The notes under the pieces were generated by a model. That model searched no databases, was not told where the DNA came from, and saw only the letters and a list, made by a program, of their open reading frames with translations. The position numbers and the translations under genes are program-made. From positions 1 to 5,467 of the forward strand of contig CALBDR010000248.1 in the NCBI GenBank assembly GCA_937927525.1: 5,467 bases of DNA. The letters run 5' to 3'. Every line of letters begins with the position of its first letter. Position 1 is the first letter of the stretch. This document shows positions 3,584-5,467 of the stretch, piece by piece. Origin of the DNA: an uncultured Candidatus Melainabacteria bacterium. GTDB lineage: Bacteria > Cyanobacteriota > Vampirovibrionia > LMEP-6097.

Positions 3584-5467
3584 CGCACCTATGTGATTCA
3601 TGGGTCCTAGAGAAATTTGATGCCTGTAAGCATAAGAATCTGGATTAAACAAGCTAGCCATTGGTTGCCCATTTGGATTGTTTCCTTCCACTCCTTGCTT
3701 TGGTAATCCAGCAGTTTGAACAGGCTTTTCATCAGCACTATTACTACTAGTGGATTGGGTAGTTTGAAAATTTCCCATTCCAATCTGATTCATCAAACCT
3801 TCCATCATTGCAGCTGAAGATACTTCTCCGTCAAATAAACTTACTCCGGTACTTCCTGCAAGTACTCCAGCAGCACCAGCAAAATTACCAGAAGCCATTG
3901 ACAGAGCTGCAAGAGGATTTCCTCTACCAACGCCAAGCACACCTCTAAGCATATCACCCATTACCGGAATATCACCAAGTCCAGTTGCATCAACAATGCC
4001 GTTGAGAAGATCAAAAGCAGGAGCAGCAGCAGCTTCTACTGTACTCATTAGGTTACCATAACCCTCTTTGCCGAGAATCATTCTAGCAGCTACCATTCCT
4101 CCAGCACCTGCAGCAAGTCCTCCAAACATTCCACCGCCAAGCAAAGCTGACAATCCAGCAAAGGCTCCAGCTGTTCCTAACAGAGTGATCAGGTCTTGGT
4201 TTTCAGTGAACCATTCAATAATTGATTTCAGAGTGGGGTTGGTCTCGATGTATTTGTCCAGTGCCATTCCTCCAAACTCGCTTCTCATCTTTTTAATTTC
4301 TTCTTCCGTGCCACCAGCAAGAAGAGTTTTGGATGTATCACCTGATATACCAGTTGCTTGAGAAATTGCAGAAGCACCAAGATCAGTCAATGTCTGTTCT
4401 ACTACAGAGGCCTCACCTGTAAAAATCTTACCAACATCTCCGCCCATCATTCCAGACACGACTGGAGACTTTAATATTTCGTCTAAGGAGCCCGATAGAA
4501 GCGTTGGGAGCGATTCTTCCAGACCTTCTATTTTAGGTCTTTGATCCTCAGGCAAGGATGCATATAATGACATTATGGCTTTTTGCTGTAGTGATGGATC
4601 GTCGGAGAAAATAGCTGCTGCTGTAAGTATAGACGGACCCTTTGCTAACCTGGTATCAATAGTTTCTTCGGGTCCTAGGGTACTCATAGTGTTTTCGATT
4701 ATTGCTTCAAATCCCGGCTTTTGCAGAGCCAATATTTCTTCGTCGATGTCCAACGCTGCACTAGCTGGCGAATCTTTGGTTAATTCTAAGGCACTTACAA
4801 TAAAATCAGGCAAACCAAGATCTTCTACTTTTAATGCTCTGTCAGGATCATTCTGCTCTATTAGCTTTAAAGCTGAGATTAATCTCTGTGTAGGACTTTC
4901 CTCCTTAGATATACCTACAATAGCTGGAACTACTGATTTAAAATCGATTCCTGCTAGATCAGGATAAAGAGCCTTGATCTCAGCTTCATACTGAGTGGCT
5001 ACGTCTCCAATAGCAGATAGTCTTCCTACTGGCGTTTCCGCTGAAGCAATCGATTCAACAGCCGATGTAAACGGCGTAAATCCTTCACCGGTTTGAATCG
5101 ATTCTGCAAGTCCTGTAGAAAATGTAGAAGCCGATGGTAAACCAGCAAGAGCTGGAGGAAGAGCGCCACTGATAGCAGAAGCAATGTTCCCTGTAGATAT
5201 TGCTCCGCTACCAATTCCCGATCCAAGTAGCCCACCGAGAAATCCTCCGATGCCTTGTCCAGAACTAAATGATTGCTGAAAGCTAGTTGGCTGTGTGCCG
5301 GGTCCTCCACTAGTTGATGGCATCTCTAAAGGATCACCGGCCGCTTTTTGCAAGGCCAGTTTATAACCACCTTCGAAATGCTTCATCATTGCAACAGTAT
5401 GTTGGTGCGAGCCAGTTTCTATCCTCGTGGCATTATTAAACATGGCTTTTACAAGCGCTTTGTTATG
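3575..5467 (-). CDS. Large Gly/Ala/Ser-rich protein, putative virion protein (5' partial)
   Basis: This minus-strand frame ends at 3575-3577 and stays open to the right edge (630 codons). The first ATG in the window is at 5443, giving 622 aa. It has no Shine-Dalgarno sequence, and the eight codons above it (HNKALVKA) read as normal protein, so the real start is probably outside. Residues below are numbered from that Met. Residues 42-118 are Ser/Gly-rich with GGFLGGLLGSGIGSG (66-80). Residues 125-310 are acidic and helical with weak repeats of about 45 residues. Residues 417-457 form a long Gly/Ala/Leu hydrophobic stretch, and 460-550 are again Ala/Gly/Met-rich. Residues 555-597 are a polar low-complexity linker, and the end is more ordered (SYAYRHQISLGPMNHIGAVT). 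There is no cysteine and no catalytic motif I recognise. A structural, injected or baseplate/tail-associated protein is inferred from size, composition and opposite orientation to the replication genes. The family is unknown to me. Confidence 0.85.
   Translation of the reverse strand, partial: HNKALVKAMFNNATRIETGSHQHTVAMMKHFEGGYKLALQKAAGDPLEMPSTSGGPGTQPTSFQQSFSSGQGIGGFLGGLLGSGIGSGAISTGNIASAISGALPPALAGLPSASTFSTGLAESIQTGEGFTPFTSAVESIASAETPVGRLSAIGDVATQYEAEIKALYPDLAGIDFKSVVPAIVGISKEESPTQRLISALKLIEQNDPDRALKVEDLGLPDFIVSALELTKDSPASAALDIDEEILALQKPGFEAIIENTMSTLGPEETIDTRLAKGPSILTAAAIFSDDPSLQQKAIMSLYASLPEDQRPKIEGLEESLPTLLSGSLDEILKSPVVSGMMGGDVGKIFTGEASVVEQTLTDLGASAISQATGISGDTSKTLLAGGTEEEIKKMRSEFGGMALDKYIETNPTLKSIIEWFTENQDLITLLGTAGAFAGLSALLGGGMFGGLAAGAGGMVAARMILGKEGYGNLMSTVEAAAAPAFDLLNGIVDATGLGDIPVMGDMLRGVLGVGRGNPLAALSMASGNFAGAAGVLAGSTGVSLFDGEVSSAAMMEGLMNQIGMGNFQTTQSTSSNSADEKPVQTAGLPKQGVEGNNPNGQPMASLFNPDSYAYRHQISLGPMNHIGAVT

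Noticed and set aside
4068..4967. Two + strand reading frames (4068-4361 and 4575-4967) opposite the large minus-strand gene
   Set aside because: Pro/Ala/Ser-rich antisense readings of Gly/Ala-rich codons, with no ribosome site and no family resemblance.
5026..5310. Second minus-strand frame of 94 codons overlapping the large gene
   Set aside because: Leu-rich shadow in another frame of the same strand, fully inside a longer continuous frame.

Overview
The window looks like part of the genome of a T4-like myovirus, most likely a marine one (cyanophage or pelagiphage type). The main evidence is a run of three genes on the + strand in the T4 order: gp33 (late-transcription co-activator), gp59 (helicase loader) and gp32 (single-strand DNA-binding protein). 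The gp59 and gp32 calls rest on many residues shared with the T4 proteins as I remember them. The gp33 call rests mainly on position and size. A phage-type PhoH ATPase, a PD-(D/E)XK exonuclease and a small FmdB-like protein sit just upstream, a combination I associate with marine T4-like phages. The host cannot be read from this window.

Layout. Positions 1-35 hold the last codons of an upstream gene. A tightly packed + strand replication/recombination cassette follows: a 52-aa charged orphan (32-190), a cysteine-free FmdB-like protein (190-423), PhoH (431-1156), an MGME1/RecB-like exonuclease (1156-1818), gp33 (1815-2051), gp59 (2048-2614, GTG start) and gp32 (2630-3523). Nearly every junction is a 1- or 4-nt stop/start overlap (ATGA, TAATG, TAATG, ATGA, GTGA), which suggests translational coupling. 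gp32 is the exception, with a strong Shine-Dalgarno sequence of its own and an exact T4-type late-promoter octamer about 100 nt upstream.

A perfect 10-bp stem with a T-run follows gp32 at 3530-3564 and can serve as a terminator in both directions. The rest of the window (3575-5467) is one convergent minus-strand reading frame of at least 630 codons that runs off the right edge. It encodes a Gly/Ala/Ser-rich protein with a helical, weakly repeated middle, a long hydrophobic Gly/Ala segment and a low-complexity linker near the C-terminus. I do not recognise it. A virion or other late protein is the best guess.

How the genes fit together: gp32 coats single-stranded DNA, gp59 loads the replicative helicase onto gp32-coated forks, and gp33 bridges RNA polymerase to the sliding clamp so that late transcription depends on replication. 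The exonuclease and PhoH probably process DNA or RNA in the same programme. The most unusual signals are a sharply bounded codon-usage anomaly inside gp59, the absence of zinc-ligand cysteines in both gp32 and the FmdB-like protein, and the unidentified repeat-bearing late gene.
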